Part shown: positions 53,499-63,071 of the stretch, piece after piece | Numbering within the stretch: position 1 is the first letter of the stretch | Layout of the letters: every line of letters starts with the position of its first letter | NCBI RefSeq assembly: GCF_004011865.1 | Contig: NZ_RKLP01000010.1 | Span: 1-64,000, forward strand | Origin: Prescottella agglutinans | GTDB taxonomy: Bacteria > Actinomycetota > Actinomycetes > Mycobacteriales > Mycobacteriaceae | DNA: 64,000 bases | Direction: 5' to 3' | Position numbers and translations under genes: made by a program | The notes under the pieces: model-generated | What the model saw: the letters and a program-made list of their open reading frames with translations, nothing else | What the model was told of the DNA's origin: nothing | The model's database searches: none

Positions 53499-54688
53499 GC
53501 GCGTCGGGCTACGTCCGGTCGCTGACGGGCCTGCGGGCGATCGCGGCGCTGCTCGTGGTGGGCGCCCACGCGGCGTTCTGGACCGGGCGGTACACGCCCG
53601 ACCTCGCCGGCGGTGCCTTCTCCCGCCTCGAGATCGGGGTGGCGATCTTCTTCGTCCTGTCGGGATTCCTGTTGTTCCGGCCGTGGCTGCGGGCAGCGGC
53701 GGGGGAGCGGGAACTTCCGTCGACCCGCACCTACCTGTGGCATCGGGCGCGACGCATCCTGCCGGCGTACTGGATCACCGTCGTCGCGACGTACGCGATC
53801 TACCTGTTCCGGGACGACGCCGGGGAGACCGGGCTGGGCTGGTCGGGCTTCCTGCGGAACATGACGCTCACCCAGATCTACGGGCCCGGGCACCTGCACA
53901 CCGGGCTCACCCAGATGTGGAGTCTCGCGGTCGAGGCCACGTTCTATCTGCTGCTGCCCCTCCTCGGCTGGCTGCTGGTGGTCGTGGTCTGCCGGCGGGA
54001 GTGGCATCCGGTCCGGCTGGCGCTCGCGCTGCTCGGGGTCGTCGCGATCACGCCGCTGTGGACGTCGATCACCCACCACACCGACATCTCGTTCACCGCC
54101 CGGCTGTGGCTGCCGGGGTTCGTCGCGTGGTTCGCCGGCGGCATGTTGCTCGCGTTGGCATCGGTGACGCTGAAGCGCTGCAACCCGTACGGCGCGGGAC
54201 TGCTCGCGCTGTACTTCCTTCTGCTGGCGTGCACGCCGCTGGCGGGGGAGGCGACGATCGTCCCGATGAACGCCACCGAGGCGGTCACCAAGTCGATGCT
54301 CTACCTGCTGTTCGCGACCACGCTGATGGCACCGCTCGTGATCGGCGACCGGCCGGGGCCGCTCGGGCGCCTGTGCTCGTCGGCCCCGATGGTGTGGCTC
54401 GGCGAGATCTCCTACGAGATCTTCCTCGTGCACCTCGTGGTGATGGAGTTGGTCGTCGACATGCTCGGCTACCGAACGTTCCAGGGCTCGACGGTCGGGG
54501 TCTTCGTCGTCACCGTCGCGTTCACCGTCCCCATCGCGTGGGCGCTGCACCGGACCCTGGAACGGGTGATCCCCACCGGCCCGCGCGTGGAGCGGCGGGC
54601 GATGACGGTGGTGCGGCGCGACGATTCCGGCCCGGACGATTCCGACCCGGACGGCGCTGTCGAGCCGACGCCCGTGCGAGTCGACTGA
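53495..54688 (+). CDS. Acyltransferase 3 family membrane protein
   Basis: This is a 397-residue membrane acyltransferase with about ten helices. It starts with VRSLTGLRAIAALLVVGAHA, contains FFVLSGFLLFRPW, RRILPAYW, and ends with WLGEISYEIFLVHLV, all typical of the OafA/NodX-type family. It O-acylates envelope sugars. GTG 53495 overlaps the preceding gene (GTGA). Confidence 0.88.
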   Translation: MSASGYVRSLTGLRAIAALLVVGAHAAFWTGRYTPDLAGGAFSRLEIGVAIFFVLSGFLLFRPWLRAAAGERELPSTRTYLWHRARRILPAYWITVVATYAIYLFRDDAGETGLGWSGFLRNMTLTQIYGPGHLHTGLTQMWSLAVEATFYLLLPLLGWLLVVVVCRREWHPVRLALALLGVVAITPLWTSITHHTDISFTARLWLPGFVAWFAGGMLLALASVTLKRCNPYGAGLLALYFLLLACTPLAGEATIVPMNATEAVTKSMLYLLFATTLMAPLVIGDRPGPLGRLCSSAPMVWLGEISYEIFLVHLVVMELVVDMLGYRTFQGSTVGVFVVTVAFTVPIAWALHRTLERVIPTGPRVERRAMTVVRRDDSGPDDSDPDGAVEPTPVRVD

Positions 54689-54717
54689 CGTAGGTCGCCC
54701 GACGCGTTCGTTTCCGG

Positions 54718-54744
54718 TGTCACATTTCCTCCGCCGCCGGTGTC
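54718..54744 (+). promoter_or_regulatory. ECF41-type promoter
   Basis: TGTCACA at 54718-54724 is followed by exactly 16 bases and TGTC at 54741-54744. The ECF41 consensus is TGTCACA-N16-CGTC, so only one base differs. It precedes the AhpD-like/ECF41 sigma operon and implies autoregulation. Confidence 0.75.
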
Positions 54745-54778
54745 TTCATGCCGAGAGCACGCGATCGGAGGAGGAATC

Positions 54779-55357
54779 ATGACCAGCAATACCCGGATCC
54801 CGAAGGCCGAACTGACCGGTGTCTACGGCGCGGTGGTCAAGCGGATGTCCCGCAAGATGCTCGGCGACGTGGCCGAACCGGTCGAGGTGACGTGGCACAA
54901 CCGGAAGGTGCTGAACTTCAGTTTCACCGTCGGTCGCAAGGCGCAGAAGTGGGACAAGTGCGACGAGAACCTGAAGTCGTTCGCCCACATGGCGGTGGCC
55001 GGCCTCGTCGGCTGCAGCTTCTGCCTGGACTTCGGCTACTTCCACGCCCACAACGAGGGACTCGATCTGACCAAGGCCCGTGAGGTTCCCCGCTGGCGAG
55101 AGTCCGAGGTGTTCACACCCCTGGAGCGGGACGTCATGGAGTACGCGGAGGCGATGACCCTGACCCCGCCGACCGTGACCGACGGTTTGTCGGCGAGGCT
55201 GCTCGACGCGCTCGGCCCGGCCGCGCTGGTGGAACTGACCGCGTTCATCGCGGTGGCGAACCTCATGACCCGCACCAACACCGCGTTCGGCATCGAATCG
55301 CAGGGCTTCTCGGCGTCGTGTGGGCTGAAGCCACTCGCCCTACGCTCGACGACATGA
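54779..55357 (+). CDS. Carboxymuconolactone decarboxylase/AhpD-like protein
   Basis: This is a 192-residue protein with the motif CSFCLDFGYFHAH in VGCSFC. It has a strong ribosome site (GGAGGAGGAA). Its stop overlaps the ATG of the ECF41 sigma factor. ECF41 sigma factors are characteristically encoded next to such genes and direct their transcription. The substrate is unknown. Confidence 0.87.
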   Translation: MTSNTRIPKAELTGVYGAVVKRMSRKMLGDVAEPVEVTWHNRKVLNFSFTVGRKAQKWDKCDENLKSFAHMAVAGLVGCSFCLDFGYFHAHNEGLDLTKAREVPRWRESEVFTPLERDVMEYAEAMTLTPPTVTDGLSARLLDALGPAALVELTAFIAVANLMTRTNTAFGIESQGFSASCGLKPLALRSTT

Positions 55358-56217
55358 CCGGCGACCCGTTCGTCACCCATCGCAGCCTGCTCTTCACCGT
55401 CGCGTACGAGATGCTCGGCTCGGCGGCCGACGCCGAGGACGTGGTGCAGGAGACCTGGCTGCGATGGGCGGACGTCGACCAGGGCGAGGTCCGCGACCCG
55501 CGCGCCTATCTGGTCCGCATCGTCACCCGGCAGGCACTCAACCGGCTCCGGTCGGAGTCCCGCCGTCGGGAGGAGTACGTCGGGGAGTGGCTGCCCGAGC
55601 CGCTGCTGACCACCCCCGATGTCGCCGACGACGTCGAACTCGCGGAGAACGTGTCGATCGCCATGCTCACCGTGCTCGAGACCCTCGGTCCGGTCGAGCG
55701 GGCGGTGTTCGTGCTGCACGAGGTGTTCGAGACGCCGTACCAGGAGATCGCCGAAGTGGTGGGCAAGACCCCGGCCGCGGTCCGGCAGATCGCGCACCGC
55801 GCGCGCGAGCACGTCGGCGCGCGCCGGCCGAGGATGCGCGTCGACCGCGACGAACAGCAGGCGGCGGTCGAGAAGTTCCTGGCCGCCGTTTCCACCGGTG
55901 ACGTGGAGGCGCTGGTGAAGGTGCTCGCGCCGGACGTGGTGGTGATCGCCGACGGCGGCGGTATCGCGGCGGCTGCGCGCAAGCCGATCGTGGGCGCCGC
56001 GCGGGTGGCGGCGTTCCTGGCTCGCGCCGCGACGTTCCCGGACTTCGTGACGACGTCGACGTACCTCAACGGGATGCCGGGCATCCGGATCGACGTCGGG
56101 GGCGAGCCCACCGCGGTGAGCGTGGTGGTCGAGGACGGGCGGATCACCCGGATCTTCGCCATCCGCAACCCGCACAAGCTGGGGTCGCTCGACAAGGCGG
56201 CGGAACTGCGGCGTTGA
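55354..56217 (+). CDS. sigJ: ECF41 family RNA polymerase sigma factor (SigJ type)
   Basis: This is a 287-residue sigma factor with regions 2 and 4 (about 1-165) and a SnoaL-like C-terminal extension. It shows the ECF41 hallmarks: the linker EYVGEWLPEP between the two sigma regions, a DGGG motif in the extension, and NPHKL near the C-terminus (NPDKL in most members). In ECF41 factors the extension controls activity instead of an anti-sigma factor. It overlaps the AhpD-like gene by four bases. Confidence 0.9.
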   Translation: MTGDPFVTHRSLLFTVAYEMLGSAADAEDVVQETWLRWADVDQGEVRDPRAYLVRIVTRQALNRLRSESRRREEYVGEWLPEPLLTTPDVADDVELAENVSIAMLTVLETLGPVERAVFVLHEVFETPYQEIAEVVGKTPAAVRQIAHRAREHVGARRPRMRVDRDEQQAAVEKFLAAVSTGDVEALVKVLAPDVVVIADGGGIAAAARKPIVGAARVAAFLARAATFPDFVTTSTYLNGMPGIRIDVGGEPTAVSVVVEDGRITRIFAIRNPHKLGSLDKAAELRR

Positions 56218-56272
56218 TGCCCCGCCGGGCACCGGCGAGGTTCCTGCCGCGGACGCGTCCCGCGGAGATGTT

Positions 56273-56283
56273 CGCTTCAGGCG
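56273..56283. promoter_or_regulatory. ClgR-type box before clpC1
   Basis: CGCTTCAGGCG agrees with the ClgR core CGCYNANRGCG at all specified positions except one. ClgR activates clpC and clpP genes in Corynebacterium and Mycobacterium. Confidence 0.55.
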
Positions 56284-56294
56284 TACAGCGCGCG

Positions 56295-56321
56295 GGAAAC
56301 GATTCCGCGACCTGCGGCGTT
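56295..56321 (+). promoter_or_regulatory. Sigma-H/R-type promoter of clpC1
   Basis: GGAAAC at 56295-56300 is followed by 18 bases and GTT at 56319-56321, as in GGAAY-N18-GTT promoters of the heat and redox sigma factor. It lies just downstream of the ClgR box, about 200 bases before clpC1. A separate -10-like TAGAGT at 56391-56396 could be a housekeeping promoter. Confidence 0.5.
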
Positions 56322-56522
56322 GAGACTTTTATGCAGGTCGGCTCCGCGCGTTCGACGGGTGGAGGAGCGGCAGGCCGGAGGGTCGCCCACTAGAGTGTGA
56401 AGTGGGGTCGTGGAACCTTCGGTTCCGGAGGCCGTCAGCCTGTTGTGCCGGAGCGAGACGCGGCGGGAAGGTACGAGACATCAGGTCTCGGAGCTGACCG
56501 CCGGAAAGTGTGAGGGAGAGCG

Positions 56523-59075
56523 ATGTTCGAGAGGTTCACCGATCGCGCGCGGCGCGTCGTCGTCCTGGCTCAAGAAGAAGCCAGGATGCTCAACCACAAC
56601 TACATCGGCACGGAACACATCCTTCTCGGCCTGATCCACGAGGGCGAGGGTGTGGCGGCGAAGTCGCTGGAGTCCCTGGGTATCTCCCTCGAAGGCGTCC
56701 GCAGTCAGGTCGAGGAGATCATCGGCCAGGGCCAGCAGGCCCCGTCCGGCCACATCCCCTTCACTCCGCGTGCCAAGAAGGTCCTCGAGCTGAGCCTGCG
56801 CGAGGCGCTGCAGCTCGGACACAACTACATCGGCACCGAGCACATCCTGCTCGGCCTGATCCGCGAGGGCGAAGGTGTCGCGGCCCAGGTGCTCGTCAAG
56901 CTGGGCGCCGACCTCAACCGTGTCCGCCAGCAGGTCATCCAGCTGCTGTCGGGCTACCAGGGCAAGGAGCCGGCCGAGTCCGGCGGCAGCCGCGGCGAGG
57001 CGGGCACCCCGTCGACGTCGCTGGTCCTCGACCAGTTCGGCCGCAACCTCACCCAGGCCGCCCTCGAGGGCAAGCTCGACCCGGTCATCGGCCGCTCGAA
57101 GGAGATCGAGCGGGTCATGCAGGTGCTGAGCCGCCGCACCAAGAACAACCCTGTCCTCATCGGCGAGCCGGGCGTCGGCAAGACCGCCGTGGTCGAGGGC
57201 CTCGCGCAGGCCATCGTCAACGGCGAGGTGCCGGAGACCCTCAAGGACAAGCAGCTGTACACGCTGGACCTGGGTTCGCTGGTCGCCGGCAGCCGCTACC
57301 GCGGTGACTTCGAGGAACGCCTGAAGAAGGTCCTCAAGGAGATCAACACCCGCGGCGACATCATCCTGTTCATCGACGAGCTGCACACGCTGGTCGGTGC
57401 GGGTGCCGCCGAGGGCGCGATCGACGCGGCCTCGATCCTCAAGCCGAAGCTGGCCCGTGGCGAGCTGCAGACCATCGGCGCCACCACCCTCGACGAGTAC
57501 CGCAAGTACATCGAGAAGGACGCCGCCCTCGAGCGCCGGTTCCAGCCGGTGCAGGTCGGCGAGCCGACGGTCGAGCACACCATCGAGATCCTCAAGGGTC
57601 TGCGCGACCGCTACGAGGCGCACCACCGCGTCTCCATCACGGACAGCGCCCTGGTCGCGGCGGCCACCCTGGCCGACCGCTACATCAACGACCGCTTCCT
57701 GCCGGACAAGGCCATCGACCTCATCGACGAGGCCGGCGCCCGAATGCGCATCCGCCGGATGACCGCGCCGCCGGACCTGCGCGAGTTCGACGACAAGATC
57801 GCCGACGCCCGCCGCGAGAAGGAATCGGCGATCGACGCGCAGGACTTCGAGAAGGCCGCGAACCTGCGCGACAAGGAGAAGACCCTCGTCGCCCAGCGCG
57901 CCGAGCGCGAGAAGCAGTGGCGTTCCGGTGACCTGGACGTCATCGCCGAGGTCGACGACGAGCAGATCGCCGAGGTGCTGGGCAACTGGACCGGTATCCC
58001 GGTCTTCAAGCTCACCGAGGAGGAGACCACGCGTCTGCTCCGCATGGAGGAGGAGCTGCACAAGCGGATCATCGGCCAGGAAGACGCCGTCAAGGCCGTC
58101 TCCAAGGCGATCCGCCGCACCCGCGCCGGCCTGAAGGATCCGAAGCGTCCGTCCGGCTCGTTCATCTTCGCCGGCCCGTCCGGTGTCGGTAAGACCGAGC
58201 TGTCCAAGGCGCTGGCGAACTTCCTGTTCGGCGACGACGACGCGCTCATCCAGATCGACATGGGCGAGTTCCACGACCGGTTCACCGCGTCGCGGCTGTT
58301 CGGTGCCCCTCCCGGCTACGTCGGCTACGAAGAGGGCGGCCAGCTCACCGAGAAGGTGCGCCGCAAGCCGTTCTCGGTGGTCCTGTTCGACGAGATCGAG
58401 AAGGCGCACCAGGAGATCTACAACACCCTCCTGCAGGTGCTCGAGGACGGCCGTCTCACCGACGGTCAGGGGCGCACGGTCGACTTCAAGAACACCGTGC
58501 TGATCTTCACCTCGAACCTGGGTACCTCGGACATCTCCAAGGCAGTGGGTCTGGGCTTCTCCGCCGGAACGGGCAGCGAGTCGAACTACGAGCGCATGAA
58601 GCTCAAGGTCCACGACGAGCTCAAGAAGCACTTCCGCCCCGAGTTCCTCAACCGCATCGACGACATCATCGTCTTCCACCAGCTGACTCAGTCCGAGATC
58701 ATCCAGATGGTGGACCTGATGATCGGTCGCGTCGAGGCGCAGCTGAAGAACAAGGACATGGACATCGAGCTGACCGAGCAGGCCAAGTCGCTGCTCGCGA
58801 AGCGCGGCTTCGATCCGGTGCTCGGTGCGCGTCCGCTGCGCCGCACCATCCAGCGCGAGATCGAGGACCAGCTGTCGGAGAAGATCCTCTTCAACGAGCT
58901 GGGCCCGGGCCAGATCGTCCTGGTCGACGTCGAGGGCTGGGACGGTGAGGGTGCCGGCGAGAACGCGAAGTTCACGTTCCGTGGCGCCCCGAAGCCGGTC
59001 ACGGTTCCGGACTCGCCGGCCGAGGCGCTGGCCGGTGCCGGAGACACCCCGTCCGAGGGCGGCTCGGCCGAGTAG
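56523..59075 (+). CDS. clpC1: ATP-dependent Clp protease ATPase subunit ClpC1
   Basis: This is an 850-residue AAA+ unfoldase that feeds substrates to ClpP. It has two N-terminal Clp repeats (1-150), NBD1 with [13 protein letters not shown], a UVR-type middle domain (about 415-470), NBD2 with [14 protein letters not shown], and the ClpP-binding LGF loop in VGLGFSAG. The ATG follows a GAGGGAGAG site. It carries ClgR- and sigma-H-type upstream signals and a strong terminator. It is the target of cyclomarin-type antibiotics in mycobacteria. Confidence 0.97.
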   Translation: MFERFTDRARRVVVLAQEEARMLNHNYIGTEHILLGLIHEGEGVAAKSLESLGISLEGVRSQVEEIIGQGQQAPSGHIPFTPRAKKVLELSLREALQLGHNYIGTEHILLGLIREGEGVAAQVLVKLGADLNRVRQQVIQLLSGYQGKEPAESGGSRGEAGTPSTSLVLDQFGRNLTQAALEGKLDPVIGRSKEIERVMQVLSRRTKNNPVLIGEPGVGKTAVVEGLAQAIVNGEVPETLKDKQLYTLDLGSLVAGSRYRGDFEERLKKVLKEINTRGDIILFIDELHTLVGAGAAEGAIDAASILKPKLARGELQTIGATTLDEYRKYIEKDAALERRFQPVQVGEPTVEHTIEILKGLRDRYEAHHRVSITDSALVAAATLADRYINDRFLPDKAIDLIDEAGARMRIRRMTAPPDLREFDDKIADARREKESAIDAQDFEKAANLRDKEKTLVAQRAEREKQWRSGDLDVIAEVDDEQIAEVLGNWTGIPVFKLTEEETTRLLRMEEELHKRIIGQEDAVKAVSKAIRRTRAGLKDPKRPSGSFIFAGPSGVGKTELSKALANFLFGDDDALIQIDMGEFHDRFTASRLFGAPPGYVGYEEGGQLTEKVRRKPFSVVLFDEIEKAHQEIYNTLLQVLEDGRLTDGQGRTVDFKNTVLIFTSNLGTSDISKAVGLGFSAGTGSESNYERMKLKVHDELKKHFRPEFLNRIDDIIVFHQLTQSEIIQMVDLMIGRVEAQLKNKDMDIELTEQAKSLLAKRGFDPVLGARPLRRTIQREIEDQLSEKILFNELGPGQIVLVDVEGWDGEGAGENAKFTFRGAPKPVTVPDSPAEALAGAGDTPSEGGSAE

Positions 59076-59088
59076 GTTCACGTGGAAC

Positions 59089-59120
59089 GACGCCCCGCGA
59101 GCGAAAGCTCGCGGGGCGTC
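59089..59120 (+). terminator. Terminator after clpC1
   Basis: A perfect 14-bp stem (59089-59102 with 59107-59120) is capped by a GAAA tetraloop and followed by GTCGTCTCTT. It lies 14 bases after the clpC1 stop. Confidence 0.85.
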
Positions 59121-59141
59121 GTCGTCTCTTGGGCGCGATCG

Positions 59142-59756
59142 TCACATGCCGGTGCCGGCGGAACTCGTGATCATCGTGACGTGGGCGGCACGCCGCGTCC
59201 GGTCCGGCCCGAACAGCGCTGCCTCCTGCCGCGCCCAGCGGGCCCAGTGCGGTCGGAACATCTCGCCGTCGCGCCGCAGGGCACGTCGCATCCGGTCGTC
59301 CGGGTCGGCGTCGACGAACACCCGCACCGAGAAGTACTCGCGTGCGGTGCCGCAGGTCGACCCGGCGCCCTCGACGATCAGGTACCGGTGGCGGCGGACC
59401 GCGCGCCACTCCGCGTACCTGCCGAGATGCCAGTCGTAGCGCCGGTAGCGGGGGATCCGGCCGTGCCGGGCGGGGGCGAGGATCCACCGGACGAGCCGCG
59501 GGACTGCGGCGGCAAGTCCGTCCCAACCGGGGTACAGGTCGTCCATGCGGACGATCGGCGCGTCGTCCAGGGCCGCGGCGACCTGGTCGGCCAATGTCGA
59601 CTTTCCGCCGCCCGCGGGGCCGTCGATGCCGACCAGGATCGGTCCGCGTCCCCGACGCCGCCGTCGATGAGCGGCGCGCGCCAGCGCTGCGGTCCGGGTT
59701 GCGCCCTCGACCGGCGCGGGGCTGCTCCGATCGTCTTCGATGGTCACGGTCGGCAA
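59142..59756 (-). CDS. P-loop NTPase, uridine kinase-like
   Basis: This is a 204-residue kinase-like protein. Walker A is GIDGPAGGGKST, followed by VRMDDLYPGWDGL, as in uridine kinase/phosphoribulokinase-like proteins, and YLIVEGAGS. It probably phosphorylates a nucleoside or small sugar, but the substrate is not clear. The start may be TTG 59756 or GTG 59747. It is divergent from the MFS gene. Confidence 0.8.
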   Translation of the reverse strand: MPTVTIEDDRSSPAPVEGATRTAALARAAHRRRRRGRGPILVGIDGPAGGGKSTLADQVAAALDDAPIVRMDDLYPGWDGLAAAVPRLVRWILAPARHGRIPRYRRYDWHLGRYAEWRAVRRHRYLIVEGAGSTCGTAREYFSVRVFVDADPDDRMRRALRRDGEMFRPHWARWARQEAALFGPDRTRRAAHVTMITSSAGTGM

Positions 59757-59892
59757 CGTTATGCCGCCGTCTGCGTGGTCGGCGTGCGCCGTGCCGGTCG
59801 AGGGAGCCCAGGGCGTCGATCATCCGGATTCCGCGACCGGCCTTTCGGCCTTTCGGCGAGCACTGCGGACCCGGATGGTGTGGACTGACCGC

Positions 59893-61479
59893 ATGACATC
59901 CGCAGCGGTCGGGACCCGCCCCGCCCGGGCTCCGTTCGTCCTGACGGCACTGATACTCGTTGCCGCCGTGGCGAACCTGAACTTGGCGGTGGCCAACGTC
60001 GCGTTGCCCGACATCGGTCGGGCCTTCGACGCGAGTCAGACGCAGCTGAATCTGATCGCCGTCGGATACTCGGTCGGTCTGGCGGGTTCGGTGCTGTACC
60101 TCGGTGCCCTCGGCGACCGCTTCGGGCGCAAGATGATGCTCGTGCTCGGCATGGTGCTGTCGGTGCCGGCGTGTGTCGTCGCCGCGTTCGCGCCGAGCGT
60201 CGAGGTGTTGATCTTCGCCCGCCTGCTCGGCGGTGTCGCGGCCGGCATGGCCTTCCCGACCACCCTCGCACTGATCACGGCGCTCTGGTCGGGGCCGGGC
60301 AGGACCAAGGCCATCGCATTGTGGTCCGCGATCGGTGGCGGCATCTCCGCTCTCGGTCCGCTGGTGTCCGGGGCCCTGCTGAAGTCGTTCGAGTGGGGTT
60401 CGGTGTTCCTGGTGACGGTTCCGCTGGCGCTGGTCGCGTTGGGTTTCGCCGCGGTCTTCGTGCCGAGTCACGTCAACGAGTCGACCGATCCGGTGGACCA
60501 CCTCGGCGGGATCGTGTCGGTGATCCTGGTGGCGGCGTTGGTGCTGGGTATCAACTTCGCTCCCGTCTCCGGGATGGGGGCGACGACACTGTCGTTGCTG
60601 CTGATCGCGGCCGCCGCCGGGGTGGCGTTCGGGATCCGGCAGTTGCGGGCGAGGTATCCGCTGTTCGATCTGCACGTGGCGCGTCGACGAATCTTCTGGG
60701 TGGCCGCGGTCGCCGGCATCGTCGTGTTCGGCACGCTGATGGGGACGCTGTACATCGGCCAGCAGTTCATGCAGAACGTGCTCGGCTATTCCACGCTGGC
60801 AGCGGGCGCCGCCGGTCTGCCCGCGGCGGCGGTCATGGTGGTGGTGGCGCCGCAGTCGGCCAAGTTGGTCGAGTCGCACGGCGCGCGGTTCACCCTGCTG
60901 CTCGGATACGTGGCGATCGTGCTGGGACTGCTGGTCGCGTTCCTGCTGTGGAAGGAGGACGCGCAGTACTGGAAGATCGCACTCGGCTACATGTTGCTCG
61001 GCGCGGGCGTCGGACTCGCGGGCACGCCCGCCTCGCACTCACTGACCGGGTCGGTGCCGGTGTGGCGGGCGGGGATGGCCTCGGGCACTGCGGACCTGCA
61101 GCGCGATCTGGGCGGCGCCATCGTGCAGTCGGTGCTCGGCGCGCTGCTCACCGCCGGCTACTCGGCCTCCTTCGCTGCCGCGATTGCCGCCAGTCCGGAG
61201 TCGGGTGAGATCACCGAACAGACCCAGGACGCGCTGGAGAAGTCGTTCGCCGGCGCCGAGAACGTCGCGGAGCGGTATCCGCAGTACGCGGACGCGATCA
61301 CGGCTGCCGCCCGGTCGGCCTTCCTCGAGGGCGATGCCCACGCATACGGTGCGGCGATCGCGATCGTCCTGGTCGGTGCCGCGCTGGTCTTCTTCGCCTA
61401 CCCGGATCGTGACGGGGAACGGGAACTGCTCGCGCAGTATCGGGACACCGACGAGGCGGCCGAGCGCGCGCACCGGTAG
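59893..61479 (+). CDS. MFS drug/H+ antiporter, 14-helix (DHA2-like)
   Basis: This is a 528-residue exporter with about 14 helices. Helix 1 has NLNLAVANVALPDIG, loop 2-3 has LGDRFGRKMML, and helix 5 has GPLVSGALLKSFEW. The ATG at 59893 is preferred over a longer reading. Its neighbours do not suggest a substrate. Confidence 0.87.
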   Translation: MTSAAVGTRPARAPFVLTALILVAAVANLNLAVANVALPDIGRAFDASQTQLNLIAVGYSVGLAGSVLYLGALGDRFGRKMMLVLGMVLSVPACVVAAFAPSVEVLIFARLLGGVAAGMAFPTTLALITALWSGPGRTKAIALWSAIGGGISALGPLVSGALLKSFEWGSVFLVTVPLALVALGFAAVFVPSHVNESTDPVDHLGGIVSVILVAALVLGINFAPVSGMGATTLSLLLIAAAAGVAFGIRQLRARYPLFDLHVARRRIFWVAAVAGIVVFGTLMGTLYIGQQFMQNVLGYSTLAAGAAGLPAAAVMVVVAPQSAKLVESHGARFTLLLGYVAIVLGLLVAFLLWKEDAQYWKIALGYMLLGAGVGLAGTPASHSLTGSVPVWRAGMASGTADLQRDLGGAIVQSVLGALLTAGYSASFAAAIAASPESGEITEQTQDALEKSFAGAENVAERYPQYADAITAAARSAFLEGDAHAYGAAIAIVLVGAALVFFAYPDRDGERELLAQYRDTDEAAERAHR

Positions 61480-61534
61480 TCCTGACCGAAGCGCCGGCAC
61501 CGGCGGCGCACGCGGGTCGGTGACCCGGGCCGTG

Positions 61535-62188
61535 TCAGCCGCCCGAGTCCGGCGTCGTCGCCCTCCCGGGTGCCGGTGGTCTCATCAGCAGTGCCGCGGC
61601 CAGGAAGCACAGCGCCCCGATCAGCGTGCCGAGGTTCGCGGCCGTCGCGTTCTCCGGAACGTGGGTGCCGGGCACGAACACCGCCCCGATCGCCGAGACG
61701 CCGAAGGCGACCGACCCGATCGCGTTCAGCCAGGTGCTGCCCCAGTTGCGCGCGTGCGGATCCCAGAGGCCGTCGACGTCGGTGGTGGCGACCACCGCGA
61801 GCAGGCTGGAGACGAGGAAGAACGTGGAGCCGAACAGATCCGGCTCCCACACGAACTCGTGATGTTCGGGGAGCGACAGGCTGCGTATCAGCGCGGTGCC
61901 GGTACTGAAGTTGAACAGCAGGGTGCCGACGAACTGTACGAGCGCGGACCACCAGTCGTACCGGTCGACACGGGACGTCGCCGCGCCGGGGACGGTCCGC
62001 CCGCTCAGCCGCAGTTGGACGAAGGCCGCGGCCGTGAAGAAGAGTGAGCCGACGAAGAAGGTGAGGTTGTCGGTCTCGGTGCCCACGGCGGTCGCGTATC
62101 CCGGGACGGCGCCGAGCGCGAAGAGGGCCGAGCCGATCGCGAAACCGATCGACTCCCTCCGGAGTCCCGCCTTCCCCAGCCGCCCCAT
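61535..62188 (-). CDS. YrhK-domain membrane protein
   Basis: This is a 217-residue membrane protein with about six helices. The segments SIGFAIGSALFALGAVPGYA and LTFFVGSLFFTAAAFVQL are characteristic of YrhK-like domains, repeated in the second half (NAIGSVAFGVSAIGAVFVP). Function unknown. ATG 62188 was chosen over an upstream in-frame ATG at 62293. It is divergent from the OsmC gene. Confidence 0.72.
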   Translation of the reverse strand: MGRLGKAGLRRESIGFAIGSALFALGAVPGYATAVGTETDNLTFFVGSLFFTAAAFVQLRLSGRTVPGAATSRVDRYDWWSALVQFVGTLLFNFSTGTALIRSLSLPEHHEFVWEPDLFGSTFFLVSSLLAVVATTDVDGLWDPHARNWGSTWLNAIGSVAFGVSAIGAVFVPGTHVPENATAANLGTLIGALCFLAAALLMRPPAPGRATTPDSGG

Positions 62189-62253
62189 GTGATCACACGA
62201 TAAGGGGTAGTTTGCGAAGAGGACGTGGACCGATCGACACGAGAGGATCTGCA

Positions 62254-62688
62254 ATGCCCACACGCACTGCGCGCACCGCTTGGAACGGAACACTCGAAAA
62301 GGGTTCGGGCCAGGTGGAACTCACCAGTTCGGGAGTCGGGACGTTCGAGGTCTCCTTCCCGAAGCGGGCCGCCGACGAGGCCGGCGGGACGACCAGTCCC
62401 GAGGAATTGGTCGCGGCGGCACACTCGGCCTGCTACGCCATGCAGTTGTCGGCGCTGATCGGGGAGGCGGGCGGCACCCCGCAGAGCCTGGACATCCGCG
62501 CCGACGTCTCGCTGGGGCCCGACGACCCGGGATTCAAGCTCACCGGTATCAAGCTCACGGTCCGTGGAGAGGTGGACGGCCTGGACGCTGCGGGGTTCGC
62601 CCGAGTCGCCCAGGCCGCCAAGGAGTCCTGCCCGGTGAGCAAGGCCCTCACCGGCGTCGAGATCACGCTCGACGCCGCGCTCGAGTAG
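62254..62688 (+). CDS. OsmC family peroxidase
   Basis: This is a 144-residue hydroperoxide-reducing protein. It starts ARTAWNGTLEKGSGQVEL, has SPEELVAAAHSACYAMQLS with the peroxidatic Cys, and the resolving Cys in AKESCPVSKAL. It has a GAGAGGA ribosome site. It protects against organic peroxides and is probably induced by oxidative or osmotic stress. Confidence 0.92.
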   Translation: MPTRTARTAWNGTLEKGSGQVELTSSGVGTFEVSFPKRAADEAGGTTSPEELVAAAHSACYAMQLSALIGEAGGTPQSLDIRADVSLGPDDPGFKLTGIKLTVRGEVDGLDAAGFARVAQAAKESCPVSKALTGVEITLDAALE

Positions 62689-62738
62689 TCACCTTGTCGT
62701 GAGTGCTCGAACGTGCTGGGGCGGAGGCTGTTCCGTCT

Positions 62739-63071
62739 TCAGGCGCGTTCGAGCCTCGCCCGTACCTGTTCCATCTTCGCGCGCAGTTCGTCCTGGCTGA
62801 CGATGCCGCGATCGAGGAAGGTGTGCGCCGTGGTGATCGCGGACCGTGAATGGACGGGGAACTGGCTGTAGACGGTCTCGCCGAGTTCGTCCTCGGTGTG
62901 CCGGCGTTCGAGGTTGTCCCACGATCCGCGCCACGACAGGCACTCGCACGTGGCCTGCATCGCGGACTCCCACGGATCCGGCTTGCGGTCGGTGTCGTCG
63001 AGGTCCCCGGCGCGTTCGCTCCCGCGTTGCAGGGTGCGGAGAATGACTTCGTAGCCCTGTGTGGTCGTCAC
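62739..63071 (-). CDS. Nitrile hydratase beta-subunit-like protein, N-terminal half
   Basis: This 110-residue protein resembles the helical N-terminal half of nitrile hydratase beta subunits or the P14K-type accessory protein (PWESAMQATCECLSWRGSW, then SRSAITTAHTFLDRGIVSQDELRAKM). GTG 63071 overlaps the stop of the alpha-subunit gene (GTGA). With the partial gene at 63752 (beta C-terminal half) it makes three separate subunit genes, as in thiocyanate hydrolase and toyocamycin nitrile hydratase. Which of the two roles it has is uncertain. Confidence 0.7.
   Translation of the reverse strand: MTTTQGYEVILRTLQRGSERAGDLDDTDRKPDPWESAMQATCECLSWRGSWDNLERRHTEDELGETVYSQFPVHSRSAITTAHTFLDRGIVSQDELRAKMEQVRARLERA

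Noticed and set aside
56410-56634. A 74-codon frame before clpC1
   Set aside because: It runs into clpC1 in a different frame and has no conserved features.
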